64,000 bases of DNA from Fructilactobacillus hinvesii (GCF_024029435.1 NZ_CP097118.1:992001-1056000), one strand, 5' to 3'. Counted from the stretch's first letter, positions 41,670 to 51,988 are shown. Notes: a model not told the origin generated them from the sequence alone. Program-made: numbers and translations.

Positions 41670-42737
41670 TTGATTAAAATAAGCACCCCAGGCAAATTAT
41701 ATCTGGCCGGTGAATATGCTGTGGTGGAAAACGGGAACCCGGCTATTATTGCAGCAGTAAATCGGTTCGTCACCGTAACTATCACGGAAAATACAGAGCA
41801 GTGTTCCATTACTTCCAAACAGTATGAGAATCACCTTGTCCATTGGGAAAGAATTGATTCGCGCATGGTCGTTGACGATCGGGATAATCCCTTTCAATAC
41901 ATTATCTCCGCCATTCAAATCACAGAGGATTACGTTCAGGCGCTTGGAAAAAACACCAAAAAGTATCATCTTAGTGTCAACAGTGAACTTGACAGTGGAA
42001 CCGGTAAAAAATATGGATTAGGGTCCTCAGCAGCGGTAACGGTCGCTACGATTAAAGCGCTCTGTAAGCTCTATCATCTTAATGTTAGTAAGGTACAGTT
42101 GTTTAAATTGGCTGCCATTGCTCACTTTAGCGTCCAAGGGAACGGTTCCCTTGGTGACGTTGCCTCAAGTGTGTTTGGGGGCTTAATTACCTATAGTTCC
42201 TTTGACCGGCAGTGGCTCTCTGAATTTTTACATAAAATTGCCCTGCCAGAATTATTAAAACTAGAGTGGCCCAAATTAGAGATTACCCCCCTGCAGATTC
42301 CTAAGGTTCTACGTTTCTTGGTGGGTTGGACGGGTTCTCCTGCTTCCACCTCCCAACTGATTGATAAAGTAGAGTTAAAAAAAGGAAAACACGGGGTTCA
42401 TTACGAACAGTTTTTGCATGATAGCAATAAATGCGTTCGTGAAATTACCAACGGTTTTCGGCAAAATAACATTAAACTCATCATGCAAAACATTAAACGA
42501 AATCGGGAACTGCTCCAATCGCTCAGTCAATTAGCCGGTGTGTCCATTGAAACGCCCCAGTTGACTAAACTAATTGAAATTGCAGAACAATTTGGTGGGG
42601 TGGCCAAAACCTCTGGGGCTGGTGGTGGCGATTGCGGCATCGTCTTGATTGAGGAAAATTGTGATATTGCTGGCTTGAAGCAAGCTTGGCAAGCGGCTGG
42701 AATTGAACCACTTGATCTCTCAATTTACAATTATTAA
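41670..42737 (+). CDS. mvaK2: Phosphomevalonate kinase
   Basis: A 355-residue GHMP kinase that makes mevalonate diphosphate. Motifs are STPGKLYLAGEYAVVENG at the N-terminus, the ATP loop KYGLGSSAAVTVA and the C-terminal KTSGAGGGDCGIV. The start is TTG at 41670, in the mvaD-mvaK2-fni order that is usual in lactobacilli. Confidence 0.95.
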   Translation: MIKISTPGKLYLAGEYAVVENGNPAIIAAVNRFVTVTITENTEQCSITSKQYENHLVHWERIDSRMVVDDRDNPFQYIISAIQITEDYVQALGKNTKKYHLSVNSELDSGTGKKYGLGSSAAVTVATIKALCKLYHLNVSKVQLFKLAAIAHFSVQGNGSLGDVASSVFGGLITYSSFDRQWLSEFLHKIALPELLKLEWPKLEITPLQIPKVLRFLVGWTGSPASTSQLIDKVELKKGKHGVHYEQFLHDSNKCVREITNGFRQNNIKLIMQNIKRNRELLQSLSQLAGVSIETPQLTKLIEIAEQFGGVAKTSGAGGGDCGIVLIEENCDIAGLKQAWQAAGIEPLDLSIYNY

Positions 42738-42748
42738 AGGAGGATGCC

Positions 42749-43777
42749 GTGATTAATCGTCAGTCGCACCGCAAGGATGAACACGTTTCCCTGGCCAAAA
42801 AATTTCATCAACCCTCACAAGCTGGTTTTATGGATCTCCAGTTCATTCCCAATGGATTACCAGAACTGGCAGTTGATAACGTCAACCTTACAACGACCTT
42901 TGTGGGTCACAAGCTCGACGTTCCCTTTTACATTGAAGCAATGACCGGGGGAAGTCCCTATACCGAAAAATTAAACCGTCAGTTAGCGCAAATTGCTAAA
43001 GATACAGGTGTGGCACTGGCGCTCGGCAGTGCCAGCGTGGCTCTAAAGGACCCTTCTTGTTCACAGAGCTTTACCGTTGCTCGAGCTGTTAATCCCCAGG
43101 GAATGATTCTCGGCAACGTGGGCGCCGGTGTTTCCCCGACCGGAGCGCAGGCTGTCATTAATTTAATTCAAGCGGATGCTTTGGAGGTTCACATTAATGT
43201 CGTGCAAGAACTCGTCATGCCCGAAGGCGATCGGAACTTCCACTGGCTCGCCAATCTCCAAAAAATAATTGAAACGGTTTCTGTTCCGGTAATCGTCAAA
43301 GAAGTTGGTTTTGGACTTGATCAACAAACCATGGAGCGACTGCAAGCAATTGGTGTTGCTGCGGTTAACGTTGGCGGTTCAGGGGGCACTAACTTTGCCC
43401 AGATTGAAAATTTTCGTCGTCCTCGTAAAGAATTGGATTATTTTAAGGAGTGGGGACTAACCACCGTCCAATCCCTGTATGAATCTCATAACGTACCTGA
43501 TTTACAGATAGTAGCAGCTGGTGGAATTACTAATCCCCTAGAAATCGCTAAAGCTCTGTATTTAGGGGCAGATGCAGTTGGCATTGCAAGCGAAATATTA
43601 ACTAATCTAATCGATAATGGCGTGGCTGCAACCGTGCAAATGATTAACGATTGGATTTACGGATTACAGGCCATTTTCACCGCACTTGGCGTCCACAATA
43701 TCACAGAATTGCGAAAGCGACCGGTAATTCTAAGTCCTAATCTGGAAAGTTACCTTCGCCAGCGCCAGCTTCACTAA
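42749..43777 (+). CDS. fni: Isopentenyl-diphosphate isomerase, type 2
   Basis: A 342-residue FMN-dependent isomerase interconverting IPP and DMAPP. The N-terminus NRQSHRKDEHVSLAKKF, the flavin region EAMTGGS, GSASVALKDP and the C-terminal AAGGITNPLEIAKAL..GADAVGIAS pattern are characteristic. A GTG start at 42749 follows AAAGGAGG. It is the last gene of the operon and ends at a bidirectional terminator. Confidence 0.95.
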   Translation: MINRQSHRKDEHVSLAKKFHQPSQAGFMDLQFIPNGLPELAVDNVNLTTTFVGHKLDVPFYIEAMTGGSPYTEKLNRQLAQIAKDTGVALALGSASVALKDPSCSQSFTVARAVNPQGMILGNVGAGVSPTGAQAVINLIQADALEVHINVVQELVMPEGDRNFHWLANLQKIIETVSVPVIVKEVGFGLDQQTMERLQAIGVAAVNVGGSGGTNFAQIENFRRPRKELDYFKEWGLTTVQSLYESHNVPDLQIVAAGGITNPLEIAKALYLGADAVGIASEILTNLIDNGVAATVQMINDWIYGLQAIFTALGVHNITELRKRPVILSPNLESYLRQRQLH

Positions 43778-43787
43778 AAATAAACTA

Positions 43788-43815
43788 AAAAGGATGAGCT
43801 AATGCTCATCCTTTT
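43788..43815. terminator. Bidirectional terminator between fni and rsmF
   Basis: A perfect 12-bp stem, AAAAGGATGAGC/GCTCATCCTTTT, with a 4-base loop and flanking A and T runs. It overlaps the end of the converging rsmF gene. Confidence 0.88.
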
Positions 43816-45161
43816 CTTTCGGCCTGAAACCGCAGTCCCTTAGGGAAAAAGTTCTTAACGGTTCCATTGACAACCTTTCCAAATCCCACCGGCATTTGTT
43901 GGTAAAGCAACAGAGTCCACCCCTTCGCCGCCGTGGAATTAGTTGCAAAAGTATCACCATGCACATATTGCTGCCATTGTTCATAACTAATTGCCAGCGT
44001 TCGTTGTGCTTGTTCTGGTCGCAAAATCATGGCTAATCCATAGCTTGGTTCAATTCGCTTTTTCCTCAACGTTCCTAACGGAGTTCCAGGACGCATCACG
44101 CGTAATCCCTTTAAATTCGGGATTGCTGGGTTAAATGAATAGAGTTGTTCTTTAAAACGCAATAAGGAACCTACCGGAAAATTAAGTAAATTATCCTTTG
44201 TAAACTGTTGCCACTCTTTTCGTTCGGCACCGGTCGCATTCGCCGCCTGCTTCTTAATCTTGCTGGGCGTGGTCGTTGCCGTACTTTGCAGTTTAGCAAT
44301 GAAATGTCCGTCTCCTGCAAATAAATGGGGAAAGAGTCGAATTGCATCCTGCAAATTTTCGTTGCCATCGGCCCAGTTAGGTTGCCCGCTACTCATGCCT
44401 TTTTGTTTGGGCAATGGTACCATTTGCAATGGGTAATTTTCAAGTAACCAAGCGATGATTTGTTCATCCTCTTCGGGGGCAAAGGTACAAGTAGAATAGA
44501 TTAATTGTCCCCCTGGTTTGAGCATCTTGACGGCTTCCATCAAAATTTCTCGCTGTCGGACGGCACACTCCATTGGATAGTTAGGATTCCAGTAGGTTGT
44601 TGCCTCAGGATTTTTCCGAAACATCCCTTCTCCAGAACAAGGTGCATCGACAAGAATTTTATCAAAATAGCCAGGAAAGGCTTTACTTAAGTGAGCCGGC
44701 GTCTCGTTTAAAATTAATGGATTGAGAACCCCAAATCGTTCGAGATTTTCCACAAGAATTTTAGCTCGTCCCCGATTAATTTCATTGGCGACGAGTAATC
44801 CCTGATTTTGCATCATTCCCGCAAGCTGGGTTGATTTTCCTCCAGGAGCAGCACAGAGATCTAAGACGCGTTCTCCCGGCTGGGGATTAACGACTTTTGC
44901 CACTAACATCGCAGAAGGTTCTTGATTATAAACGTAGCCGCTTTGATGTTCTGGTGTTTTCCCGGCAACCTTCCCATAATAAGCATGATCGAGCCCCGGA
45001 ATGGGACGACTGGTATCAACTGAAAGAGTTGCCGGACTTTTTAAGGGATTAATCCGAAACCCATGTTGCGGTGCATCCGCAAAACTCTGTAAAAAGGCTG
45101 GAAATTGGTCTCCCAGCAGTTTTTGATATTTAGCTTTAAATGACGTTGGTAATTCAATCAT
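43806..45161 (-). CDS. rsmF: RsmF-type rRNA m5C methyltransferase
   Basis: A 451-residue NOL1/NOP2/Sun-family RNA cytosine-5 methyltransferase. It has the SAM site VLDLCAAPGGKSTQLA, the motif IV DAPCSGEGMFRK, and the catalytic STCTFAPEEDE, then the RsmF-type C-terminal extensions. It probably modifies 16S rRNA. The frame opens upstream at 45227, but GGAGG places the start at the ATG at 45161, which overlaps the glpK stop by eight bases. Confidence 0.92.
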   Translation of the reverse strand: MIELPTSFKAKYQKLLGDQFPAFLQSFADAPQHGFRINPLKSPATLSVDTSRPIPGLDHAYYGKVAGKTPEHQSGYVYNQEPSAMLVAKVVNPQPGERVLDLCAAPGGKSTQLAGMMQNQGLLVANEINRGRAKILVENLERFGVLNPLILNETPAHLSKAFPGYFDKILVDAPCSGEGMFRKNPEATTYWNPNYPMECAVRQREILMEAVKMLKPGGQLIYSTCTFAPEEDEQIIAWLLENYPLQMVPLPKQKGMSSGQPNWADGNENLQDAIRLFPHLFAGDGHFIAKLQSTATTTPSKIKKQAANATGAERKEWQQFTKDNLLNFPVGSLLRFKEQLYSFNPAIPNLKGLRVMRPGTPLGTLRKKRIEPSYGLAMILRPEQAQRTLAISYEQWQQYVHGDTFATNSTAAKGWTLLLYQQMPVGFGKVVNGTVKNFFPKGLRFQAERKG

Positions 45162-46665
45162 GCTTGTCCTCCGCAAATAATTGAGTGGCTTGAACTGCTC
45201 GCTGCCAACCAGCATATCGAGCATCACGTTGGGTTACAGAAAAATGCGGTTGATAACGATGTGTCGTTCGAGTGATTTCCTTGATGGTTGCTAAATCAGG
45301 CCAATACTTCACCTGTAACCCGGCTAAATAAGCAACGCCTAATGCCGTAGTTTCCGTTAACGGGGCCCGGGTAATTTCTGTCCCTAAAATATCAGCTTGA
45401 AATTGCATCAAATATTCATTTTTAGACACCCCGCCATCAACCATTAATGATTTAACTGGCAGTCCGGTTTCTTTGGTCATCGTTTCTAAAACATCTCGAG
45501 TTTGGAAGGCTAATGATTCTAGGGTTGCTTTAATCAGTTGTTTGTCATCCGTTTGTTGGGTAATGCCAAAGATGGCACCCCGAGCTGCTTGATTCCAATA
45601 AGGAGCCCCTAAACCGTTAAACGCTGGGACTACGTATAATTGATCGTTAGGGGCTGCTGTTTGGGCCTGTTCGGCAGTCTCCGTGACGTCTTGAACTAGT
45701 TTAAGCTGATCCTTTAACCAGTTGACTGCTGCTCCAGCCGTAAAAACACTACCTTCAAAGGCATAGCTTACTTGCCCGTCTAACCCGTAAGCAATCGTGG
45801 TTAATAACCCATGCTCTGAAAGTCGAGGTGTTTGCCCAAGGTTCATCATGATAAAAGCACCGGTACCATACGTATTTTTTGTCATTCCCGGTTCTAAAGC
45901 CAATTCCCCAAACAACGAGGCCTGTTGATCCCCTGCTATTCCAGTAATCGGAATTTGAACCCCCATCAATGTAAATTCCTGGGTATATCCATAAAAATGA
46001 CTAGATTCATGGACGGTCGGTAACATCGAACTGGGAATATTTAATAATTTTAATAAATCTTGATCCCATTCTAGAGTATGAATGTTATACAACATGGTTC
46101 GACTAGCATTAGTCATATCCGTTGCATGGACATGACCGTTGGTTAGTTTCCAAAGTAACCACGTATCAATGGTTCCAAACAGCAAATCACCAGCTTCGGC
46201 TTGCTGTCGGGCTTTAGGAACTTCATCTAACAACCATTGAATCTTGGTTGCTGAAAAATAAGAGTCAATCAATAACCCCGTTTTTTGCTGAATTAAATCT
46301 TGATTACCAGCATCCTTAAGTCGTTGAGCTAGTTCATTTGTTTGCTTCGATTGCCAGACAATTGCATTATGAATTGGTTGACCGGTCTTGCGGTTCCAAA
46401 CCACGGTTGTCTCACGCTGGTTACTAATGCCAATGGCTCGTACTTTATAGGGGGGCGTTTCCGTTTGAAACAATACCTCAGAAATGACCGTTTCCGTATT
46501 ATTCCAAATTTCTAACGGATCTTGTTCCACCCAACCGGGATGAGGAAAAGATTGCTGGATTAAGCGCTGTGCTTGCCCCACAATTTGTCCCGCATGATTA
46601 AATAAAATGGCCCGGACGGAGGTGGTCCCTTCGTCAATGGCTAAAATATACTGTTCGTTTTTCAT
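45154..46665 (-). CDS. glpK: Glycerol kinase
   Basis: A 503-residue FGGY-family kinase forming glycerol-3-phosphate. Motifs: the N-terminal ATP site LAIDEGTTSVRAILF, SNQRETTVVWNRKTG, WLLWKLTNG, and the C-terminal FNGLGAPYWNQAARG and LMVDGGVSKNEYLMQFQADI. GAGG is six bases before the ATG at 46665. No glpO or glpF is adjacent, so the gene is separate from a full glycerol operon. It is coupled to rsmF by an eight-base overlap. Confidence 0.95.
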   Translation of the reverse strand: MKNEQYILAIDEGTTSVRAILFNHAGQIVGQAQRLIQQSFPHPGWVEQDPLEIWNNTETVISEVLFQTETPPYKVRAIGISNQRETTVVWNRKTGQPIHNAIVWQSKQTNELAQRLKDAGNQDLIQQKTGLLIDSYFSATKIQWLLDEVPKARQQAEAGDLLFGTIDTWLLWKLTNGHVHATDMTNASRTMLYNIHTLEWDQDLLKLLNIPSSMLPTVHESSHFYGYTQEFTLMGVQIPITGIAGDQQASLFGELALEPGMTKNTYGTGAFIMMNLGQTPRLSEHGLLTTIAYGLDGQVSYAFEGSVFTAGAAVNWLKDQLKLVQDVTETAEQAQTAAPNDQLYVVPAFNGLGAPYWNQAARGAIFGITQQTDDKQLIKATLESLAFQTRDVLETMTKETGLPVKSLMVDGGVSKNEYLMQFQADILGTEITRAPLTETTALGVAYLAGLQVKYWPDLATIKEITRTTHRYQPHFSVTQRDARYAGWQRAVQATQLFAEDKHD

Positions 46666-46809
46666 TACATACCTCATCGTTAAAATTCAATCCTTATTAT
46701 AACCTTTTCGGCTAGTTCTGCCCAACCCGGAGTAAGCGCTCTCCTTCGAGATTAAAGGGAAGAAGTGTAAAATAGATGCGGAACTAAATTTATGAAGGAG
46801 TATCACAAA

Positions 46810-48231
46810 ATGACAGAACCAAATTATTCAGCCTGTACTAGTATGCTAGTCGGGAAAAATGCGACCGTTGATGGGAGTACCTTAATTGGTCGCAACGAAG
46901 ATGCTAAAGCGGCGTGGCCGAAGCGCTTTGTTATTCATGAACATCATGTCACAAAAGAACCAGTGACTTTTCATTCCACTGCAAATGGCTTTCAATTAGA
47001 ACTACCCCAAGTAGCTGCTAAATACACGGCCACTCCTGAGTGGACTAACAGTGAAGGCTTATTCGAAGAAGACGGTATTAATGAGCACGGCGTGGCTATG
47101 AGTGCAACGGAAAGTACCTATGCTAATGATGCCGTGTTAGGGTGTGATCCCCTGGTTCCAGATGGCATTGGTGAAGAAGCAATGGTTACTGTGGTTCTCC
47201 CCTACGTTCAATCAGCAAGAGCTGGAGTAGAACGCCTTGGAGAAATTGTGAGCACCAAAGGAGCTAGTGAAACTAATGGCGTTCTCTTTTCTGATGCCCA
47301 GGAAGTTTGGTATTTTGAAATTGGGTCTGGCCATCAGTGGGTCGCCCAACGGATTCCCGATGATTGTTATGCGGTGGTAGCCAATCAAATGGCCATTGAA
47401 AAGGTGGATTTTAACGACCAAGTTAATTTCCAGTGGTCACCTAATTTGGAACAGTTTGTAACTGACAATCACCTTAATCCTGATCGACATGGCTTCAATT
47501 TCCGACACATCTTTGGAACGAGATCTGAGATGGATACCTATTACAACACGCCACGTGTTTGGTATGGACAAAGAATGTTTAATCCTGAAATTGACCAGGA
47601 ACCAACTTCTCAAGATCTGCCGTTTTTGCGCAAGAGTAGTCGCTTAATTTCCGCTACCGACGTGCAAGCATTACTGAGTTCTCACTATCAAGGAACTCCA
47701 TTTGATCCGGTTGGGACTGGTGATGAATTCAGTAAACATCGCTTCCGCCCAATGAGTTTTGCTAAAACCCAGGAATCCCACGTACTTCAGTTAGACGGAA
47801 GCTTTCCCACTGAAATTGGTGGCATTCACTGGCTCTCAATGGGAGTCGGGGCTGAAAGTACCTTTGTTCCTTTCTTTGCTGGAATTAGTGAAGTCCCAGC
47901 TGCCTATCAATATCCAGTTGGTCACGACTATGACCGAAAATCAGCATACTGGTCCTTTAAGTTAGTCGGAATTCTAGTTGATGCTCACTACCACCGCTTG
48001 ATTGGTCCATTAAATGATGTCCAAGCAGAACTCCGGCAGAGCTACCGCCAAATCATTAATGAAACCCAAACTCAAGTTGCCACTAGCAATGATTTAGTTG
48101 CATTAGCCAACCAGGCTAGTAAACGGGCTGCAGACTTAGCTCTAAGTCGGTTTGAAACGTTAGCTACTCAATTAATCACGGCGTCTGCTGATTTGTCTCC
48201 CTTAAACTACCATCAAGACTTAAATTTATAG
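46810..48231 (+). CDS. pepD: Dipeptidase, peptidase family C69
   Basis: A 473-residue PepD-type dipeptidase of lactobacilli (Ntn-hydrolase). The predicted nucleophilic Cys is near the N-terminus in SACTSMLVGKNATVDGS, followed by the family blocks LIGRNEDAKAAWPK and EDGINEHGVAMSATES. It cleaves dipeptides in the cytoplasm. AAGGAG lies nine bases before the ATG at 46810. It is cotranscribed with the downstream amino-acid permease, suggesting joint use of peptides and amino acids. Confidence 0.9.
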   Translation: MTEPNYSACTSMLVGKNATVDGSTLIGRNEDAKAAWPKRFVIHEHHVTKEPVTFHSTANGFQLELPQVAAKYTATPEWTNSEGLFEEDGINEHGVAMSATESTYANDAVLGCDPLVPDGIGEEAMVTVVLPYVQSARAGVERLGEIVSTKGASETNGVLFSDAQEVWYFEIGSGHQWVAQRIPDDCYAVVANQMAIEKVDFNDQVNFQWSPNLEQFVTDNHLNPDRHGFNFRHIFGTRSEMDTYYNTPRVWYGQRMFNPEIDQEPTSQDLPFLRKSSRLISATDVQALLSSHYQGTPFDPVGTGDEFSKHRFRPMSFAKTQESHVLQLDGSFPTEIGGIHWLSMGVGAESTFVPFFAGISEVPAAYQYPVGHDYDRKSAYWSFKLVGILVDAHYHRLIGPLNDVQAELRQSYRQIINETQTQVATSNDLVALANQASKRAADLALSRFETLATQLITASADLSPLNYHQDLNL

Positions 48232-48246
48232 GGAGGAAATTGATGA

Positions 48247-49749
48247 ATGTCTAACCAAAAAATGAAAACCGGTTCGTTGGTTTTAATGATTTTTTCCGCC
48301 ATCTTTGGATTTGCCAACGTAACTGTAGCCTACGATCAAATGGGTTATGCTAGTATCATTTGGTACGCCTTTGCAGCCCTTGTCTTTTTCCTCCCCTCGA
48401 GTTTAATGTTTGCCGAATATGGTTCTGCCTTTAGTGATGCGAAAGGTGGAATCTATTCCTGGCTTAAGAATTCAATTGGCGAACGGCTTGCTTTTATTGG
48501 AACGTTTATCTGGCTAGCGGCCTGGATTATCTGGATGATTTCAGTCTCCAGTAAGGTTTGGATCCCAGTTTCTAACATCTTCTTTGGCTCAGATAAAACT
48601 AATACCTGGCGTTTGTTTAATCTATTTACGCCAATGCAAACCGTGGGAATTCTCGGAATTATTTGGGTTTTAGTCATCACTTTGTGCGCAACTCAAGGAT
48701 TTAAACAAATTGCTAAAATCGCAAACGTGGGTGGCTTTTTTACCCTCCTGCTTCCAATTGTCTTTGTGATTTTATCGGTGATCGTTTTAATTTTCCATCA
48801 TGGTCAACTAGCAGAACCAATTCACGGGATGCGTTCTTTTATTCAATCTCCGAATCCCCTTTTTTCCACTCCAATTGCCTTGCTATCCTTTGTAGTCTAT
48901 GCCATCTTCGCGTATGGGGGAATGGAATCCATGGGTGGAGTCGTTGATGAAGTTGATAATCCCAAGCAAACCTTCCCTAAGGGGGTTATGATTGCTGGAG
49001 TCCTAATGGCCATCATCTACTCAGGAACGATTTTCTTTGCAGGAGTAACTGCTAATTGGCACGCCGTTTTAGGAAACGGCAAGGCTAACCTGGGAAACAT
49101 TACCTACGTTCTGTTAAATAACCTTGGTTTTGTGTTTGCCCAATCATTAGGATTATCCCATCCAATTGCCATCATAATTGGTAACTGGCTAGCCCGTTTT
49201 GCCGGACTTAGCATGTTTCTTGCTTATTTGGGTTCCTTCTTTGTCCTAATTTACTCTCCCATTAAATCATTTATTGAAGGTTCTGATCCCCAAATCTGGC
49301 CCCAACGAGTTACGAAACTCAATCGCCATGGTATGCCGGCCTTTGCAATGTGGCTACAAGCCCTTGCGGTGGCCGTCGTAATTTTTGCCATCTCGTTTAG
49401 TGGATCGGGAGCCCAGAAGTTCTATCTGATCTTAACCGACATGGCCAATATTTCTAGCACATTCCCATACCTCTTTTTGGTGGGAGCCTTTCCATTCTTC
49501 AAACGTCTAACTAACATTGAGCGTCCCTTTGTTTTTTACAAGAATCGCATCATGACGAACGTGGTCGTAACTGTCATTCTGATTATTCTAGTTTTAGGAA
49601 TTGGATTTACAGCCGTTGAACCACTGTTAGAACACGATTATCAAACCGCTTTTTGGACCATCTTTGGCCCCGTCGCCTTTGGATTAATTGGATGGTTAAT
49701 GTATGAAGTTGGCTTACGGAAAAAGCAGCGAGAACAAATTAAATCATAA
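48247..49749 (+). CDS. APC-family amino-acid permease
   Basis: A 500-residue transporter with about 12 membrane helices. The start LVLMIFSAIFGFANVTVAYDQMG and the segment AYGGMESMGGVVDEVDNPKQTFPKG with the charged loop after helix 6 fit the glutamate/GABA-antiporter (YjeM-like) subgroup of the APC superfamily. The exact substrate cannot be read. It lies 15 bases after pepD and ends at a terminator. Confidence 0.85.
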   Translation: MSNQKMKTGSLVLMIFSAIFGFANVTVAYDQMGYASIIWYAFAALVFFLPSSLMFAEYGSAFSDAKGGIYSWLKNSIGERLAFIGTFIWLAAWIIWMISVSSKVWIPVSNIFFGSDKTNTWRLFNLFTPMQTVGILGIIWVLVITLCATQGFKQIAKIANVGGFFTLLLPIVFVILSVIVLIFHHGQLAEPIHGMRSFIQSPNPLFSTPIALLSFVVYAIFAYGGMESMGGVVDEVDNPKQTFPKGVMIAGVLMAIIYSGTIFFAGVTANWHAVLGNGKANLGNITYVLLNNLGFVFAQSLGLSHPIAIIIGNWLARFAGLSMFLAYLGSFFVLIYSPIKSFIEGSDPQIWPQRVTKLNRHGMPAFAMWLQALAVAVVIFAISFSGSGAQKFYLILTDMANISSTFPYLFLVGAFPFFKRLTNIERPFVFYKNRIMTNVVVTVILIILVLGIGFTAVEPLLEHDYQTAFWTIFGPVAFGLIGWLMYEVGLRKKQREQIKS

Positions 49750-49754
49750 AAACA

Positions 49755-49784
49755 AAAAAGAGATTGGCAATCCAATCTCTTTTT
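49755..49784. terminator. Terminator after the permease
   Basis: A perfect 13-bp stem, AAAAAGAGATTGG/CCAATCTCTTTTT, with a 4-base loop and T run. It can act in both directions. Confidence 0.88.
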
Positions 49785-49825
49785 CTTATGCCATCAATCA
49801 GCATTTATTTGGTAATTTGAATTAC

Positions 49826-50116
49826 TTACTCATCCTTTGCATCATGCGCCAATCGTTCTGCTTCTGCGCGCTTAACTTTCTTGCGGTGACGATCATCACC
49901 AGTACCCCAAAAAATCAATAACACAAAAATACCAATCAGGGCATGAAAAAGATCGCTCATAGAGTAACTATGCGTCACAATCATTACAGCAATAATTCCA
50001 ATCGTCCCAATTAACGGAATAATCCCACCAATCCAAAAATACTTAGTATCGGTTAAAACAAATTCTTCCAGCAACATTAAAATAATAACGATGCCTAAAA
50101 AAATCCAGAACCCCAT
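49826..50116 (-). CDS. Small three-helix membrane protein
   Basis: A 96-residue protein with hydrophobic segments at about residues 2-16, 27-48 and 56-72 and a very charged C-terminal tail (DDRHRKKVKRAEAERLA). The family is not recognised. It stands alone between the permease and rplS with a GGAGG site before the ATG at 50116. A role at the membrane is all that can be inferred. Confidence 0.7.
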   Translation of the reverse strand: MGFWIFLGIVIILMLLEEFVLTDTKYFWIGGIIPLIGTIGIIAVMIVTHSYSMSDLFHALIGIFVLLIFWGTGDDRHRKKVKRAEAERLAHDAKDE

Positions 50117-50183
50117 TTTAATAATCCTCCTGTAACCAATTAATTCAATTTAATTACTAGCATAACATGTTTCTAAAGCCAAC

Positions 50184-50211
50184 AAAAAAACGGTTGGAAA
50201 ATTTCCAACCG
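50184..50211 (-). terminator. Terminator of rplS
   Basis: On the minus strand CGGTTGGAAA and TTTCCAACCG form a perfect stem followed by TTTTTTTG, immediately after the rplS stop codon. Confidence 0.88.
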
Positions 50212-50219
50212 TTTTTCTT

Positions 50220-50579
50220 TTAGCGTTTTTTGAATGATTGCTTGATCCGAGCAGCTTTTCCTTGACGATCGCGCAAGTAGTAAAGTTTTGAACGACGAAC
50301 CTTACCACGACGAACAACTTCAAGTTTAGCAACTCGAGGTGAGTTTAATGGGAAAATTCTTTCCACACCAATTCCGTTACTGATTTTACGAACAGTGTAA
50401 GTAGCTTGAATACCAGCACCGCGGCGTTTAATAACTACACCAGTAAAATCTTGTAACCGTTCCGTGTCACCTTCGACAACCTTAACTGATACCGTTACAG
50501 TATCACCAGCCCGAAATTCGGGAATGTCAGAACGTAATTGTTCCTGATTGATCTTTTCGATCAGCTTGTTTTGACGCAT
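50220..50579 (-). CDS. rplS: Ribosomal protein bL19
   Basis: A 119-residue ribosomal protein at the subunit interface. Diagnostic stretches are [40 protein letters not shown] and [24 protein letters not shown]. The frame extends upstream to 50600, but GGAG is seven bases before the ATG at 50579. It has its own promoter-like box upstream and a strong terminator after it. Confidence 0.98.
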   Translation of the reverse strand: MRQNKLIEKINQEQLRSDIPEFRAGDTVTVSVKVVEGDTERLQDFTGVVIKRRGAGIQATYTVRKISNGIGVERIFPLNSPRVAKLEVVRRGKVRRSKLYYLRDRQGKAARIKQSFKKR

Positions 50580-50655
50580 ATCAATTCTCCTAACTAGCAT
50601 TCATATCTTTCCGACAGCGGAATACTGTTGTATTTTAGTCTCACGACTAACTAAT

Positions 50656-50664
50656 AATATACCA
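50656..50664 (-). promoter_or_regulatory. Extended -10 promoter of rplS
   Basis: TGGTATATT on the minus strand (TGn plus TATATT) lies about 80 bases before the rplS start, between trmD and rplS. It would allow rplS to be expressed apart from the trmD operon; the roughly 70-base leader could carry autoregulation, but I cannot fold it with confidence. Confidence 0.45.
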
Positions 50665-50686
50665 TATAACTTTAATTAAAGAAAGC

Positions 50687-51439
50687 CTAATCCTGTTCTT
50701 CTTCAATTTTTACATCGGCTAACAACTCTTTTGCTCGCGGTGAAAGCTTGTGATAATCAATTAAATCGGGCCGATGTAGGTAGGTTTTCCGTAATGATTC
50801 CTTTAACCGCCAGTCCGCAATTTTCTGGTGATCACCGTTCATTAACACATCCGGAACCGTTGCACCGCGAAAATTAGCAGGACGAGTATACTGAGGGGCT
50901 TCCAATAATCCAGTCGCAAATGAATCATCAACGGCTGATTCATTGTTTCCGAGCACTCCCGGAATTAGGCGAGAAATAGCATCAATCATGACTAACGTCG
51001 GTAATTCGCCTCCGGTTAAGACGTAATCACCAATCGAATACTCATCGGTCACCACGGATTTTACCCGTTCATCAAATCCCTCATAATGGCCACAGATAAA
51101 GGTTAAATGATCTGACTGAGCCAGATCGACGGCTACCTGCTCATCAAAATGTTTTCCGGCCGGATCAGTAAGAATTACTCGCCCCTGGGAAAGTCCCTCA
51201 GCTTGTGCCTGGCGTTGCGTTTCTGCTACCGCATCAACAATTGGTTGGGCCTGCAACAACATCCCTGCGCCCCCACCATACGGAGTATCGTCAACGTTAT
51301 GGTGTTTATTCTCAGAGAAGTCCCGAAAATTGGTGACGTTTACCTCTAAAAGTCGCTTTTCTAACGCCTTTCCTAGGATGGAATCGTGTAAGGGGCCGTT
51401 AATCGTATCTGGAAATAAACTCAATACATCAATCTTCAT
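50687..51439 (-). CDS. trmD: tRNA (guanine-37-N1)-methyltransferase
   Basis: A 250-residue SPOUT methyltransferase that makes m1G37, preventing frameshifts. Motifs: [11 protein letters not shown] at the start, [25 protein letters not shown] and the knot region [21 protein letters not shown]. The ATG at 51439 directly abuts the rimM stop, giving the standard rimM-trmD pair. Confidence 0.98.
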   Translation of the reverse strand: MKIDVLSLFPDTINGPLHDSILGKALEKRLLEVNVTNFRDFSENKHHNVDDTPYGGGAGMLLQAQPIVDAVAETQRQAQAEGLSQGRVILTDPAGKHFDEQVAVDLAQSDHLTFICGHYEGFDERVKSVVTDEYSIGDYVLTGGELPTLVMIDAISRLIPGVLGNNESAVDDSFATGLLEAPQYTRPANFRGATVPDVLMNGDHQKIADWRLKESLRKTYLHRPDLIDYHKLSPRAKELLADVKIEEEQD

Positions 51440-51955
51440 TTATTCCAGTCCCTCCAGTAGTTCAACGGTCACAACTTGGTTCTTTAAATCAACGTTCTTA
51501 ATCACATCATCAATCTTGGGCAAGAGTAAATCTGTTTGCCCCGGACGGTCTACAACCCAAACATCATTTGAACCTAAATCCATAATGTCTTTAATTGTTC
51601 CTAATTCACGGCCCGTTTCGTCAACAACCCGTAAGCCAATAATTTGGCTGTAATAATACTCTCCAGGCTGTAACGGGGCCTCAGTTTGCTTGGCTGCATC
51701 AATTTTAAGGGTTGCCGGTTTCAGGTATTCAACGTCATTAATGGAGGGATGCCCTTTAAAATGCAATAAAATAAAATTCTTATGCTTGCGAGCTTGGTCA
51801 ATTTCTAGTTCAACCGGTTGTCCCTGTTTCGGAAAGGCATAGATCGTTTCTCCAGGTTGAAAACGAACCTCTGGAAAATCCGTTTTAGGTAACACCCGAA
51901 CTTCCCCTTTAATTCCCTGTGTATTAACAAGCGTTCCAATCTCTAAGTAATCCAT
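51440..51955 (-). CDS. rimM: Ribosome maturation factor RimM
   Basis: A 171-residue 30S maturation factor that acts with bS19. The N-terminal RimM domain has EIGTLVNTQGIKGEVRVLP, and the C-terminal PRC-barrel domain YYSQIIGLRVVDETGRELGTI. A TTG six bases upstream (51961) is closer to the AAAGGA site, so either start is possible; the ATG fits the family N-terminus better. Confidence 0.94.
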   Translation of the reverse strand: MDYLEIGTLVNTQGIKGEVRVLPKTDFPEVRFQPGETIYAFPKQGQPVELEIDQARKHKNFILLHFKGHPSINDVEYLKPATLKIDAAKQTEAPLQPGEYYYSQIIGLRVVDETGRELGTIKDIMDLGSNDVWVVDRPGQTDLLLPKIDDVIKNVDLKNQVVTVELLEGLE

Positions 51956-51988
51956 ATCCAATAAATTCCTTTTGATTATCGTTTGTGC